From NCBI RefSeq assembly GCF_018294505.1, contig NC_057807.1, positions 164,248,304 through 164,312,303 on the forward strand: a stretch of 64,000 bases of DNA, written 5' to 3'. This document shows, one piece after another, positions 63,941 through 64,000 of the stretch; position 1 is the first letter of the stretch; the number at the start of each line of letters is the position of its first letter. Position numbers and translations under genes: made by a program. This stretch comes from Triticum aestivum. Its lineage: Eukaryota; Streptophyta; Magnoliopsida; Poales; Poaceae. Below the pieces are notes generated by a model, which was not told the DNA's origin, did not search any database, and saw only the letters and a list, made by a program, of their open reading frames with translations.

Positions 63941-64000
63941 TTACTCAAAAATTACATCTTTGGAGCATTCACCCGCTATAAGGCGGGCACCCTTCAGGAT
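63941..64000 (-). CDS. Last exon of the antisense gene in the second Fatima-like element (partial)
   Basis: The minus strand encodes ILKGARLIAGECSKDVIFE and a TAA stop at 63943-63941. It corresponds to KGARKIADECPKDVIF at the end of the left copy's antisense gene (7254). The rest lies beyond the window. Its presence in the same place and orientation supports a real gene carried by the family. Confidence 0.6.
   Translation of the reverse strand: MLKGARLIAGECSKDVIFE

Larger units (their letters stand above)
58931..64000 (+). mobile_element. Second Fatima-like gypsy element, cut by the window end
   Basis: The 5' LTR (58931-59403), gag-protease (59451-62747), the same polymerase-less spacer (62748-63940) and the last exon of the antisense gene (63941 on) follow in the same order as in the left copy, on the opposite strand. 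The bases before the LTR are CCGGG, a candidate target duplication whose partner lies outside the window. Confidence 0.85.

Overview
This window is nuclear DNA of a large-genome grass. It looks like Triticeae (wheat, Aegilops or barley), because nearly all of it is nested transposable elements with Triticeae-type LTRs, Stowaway MITEs beginning CTCCCTCCG and CACTA ends. I see no prokaryotic or organellar genes. Family names (Sabrina/WHAM-like, Fatima-like, CRM-like, Sukkula/Erika-like) are recalled from known Triticeae families and are tentative. Lineage calls rest on motifs visible in the sequence.

Layout. Bases 1-2203 hold a truncated Athila-lineage gypsy gag-protease remnant. It abuts a minus-strand gypsy element (about 2204-2459 and 50346-51516). 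Its LTR is split by one very large CACTA element, 2460-50345, with matching 25-bp ends and an ATG target-site duplication on both sides. Nested inside the CACTA are: a complete 9.0-kb minus-strand gypsy element (3204-12203, TSD ATCAC); a 4.8-kb element with solo-LTR structure (26554-31350, TSD TTTAC); and an 8.3-kb minus-strand chromovirus (32947-41293). The rest of the CACTA holds candidate coiled-coil exons on the minus strand (13.0-19.8 kb), Helitron ends, a 1.1-kb pyrimidine-biased tract, several tandem-repeat arrays and host-gene sequence. The host-gene material is a broken F-box/DUF295 gene (25.4-31.9 kb, split by the solo LTR), an apparently intact two-exon F-box/DUF295 gene (42148-43851) and a frameshifted NAC gene (about 44485-45234). 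I found no CACTA transposase.

Right of the CACTA come a gypsy LTR containing an assembly gap (N, 50568-50879) and a truncated large LTR (51517-55461). That LTR carries an 858-bp Mutator-like foldback element with 9-bp TSDs. A LINE 3' fragment follows (55462-56404), then AT-rich sequence with a Helitron-like end, a Stowaway MITE, an unidentified gene-like fragment (58.15-58.54 kb) and a second Fatima-like gypsy element (58931 to past the window end, plus strand).

How the parts relate. The two Fatima-like copies share an unusual design: gag and protease on one strand, no reverse transcriptase or integrase, and a spliced gene on the opposite strand near the 3' LTR. That gene encodes a PF04195-like 'putative gypsy type transposon' protein with a coiled-coil region. 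Both copies are broken, mostly by different stop codons, several of them CpG-to-TpG changes. The insertion order I infer is: outer retroelements first, then the CACTA, then its internal LTR elements. By-eye LTR divergence is about 2% for both the Fatima-like and the CRM-like elements, so both inserted within roughly the last million years at the usual grass LTR rate.
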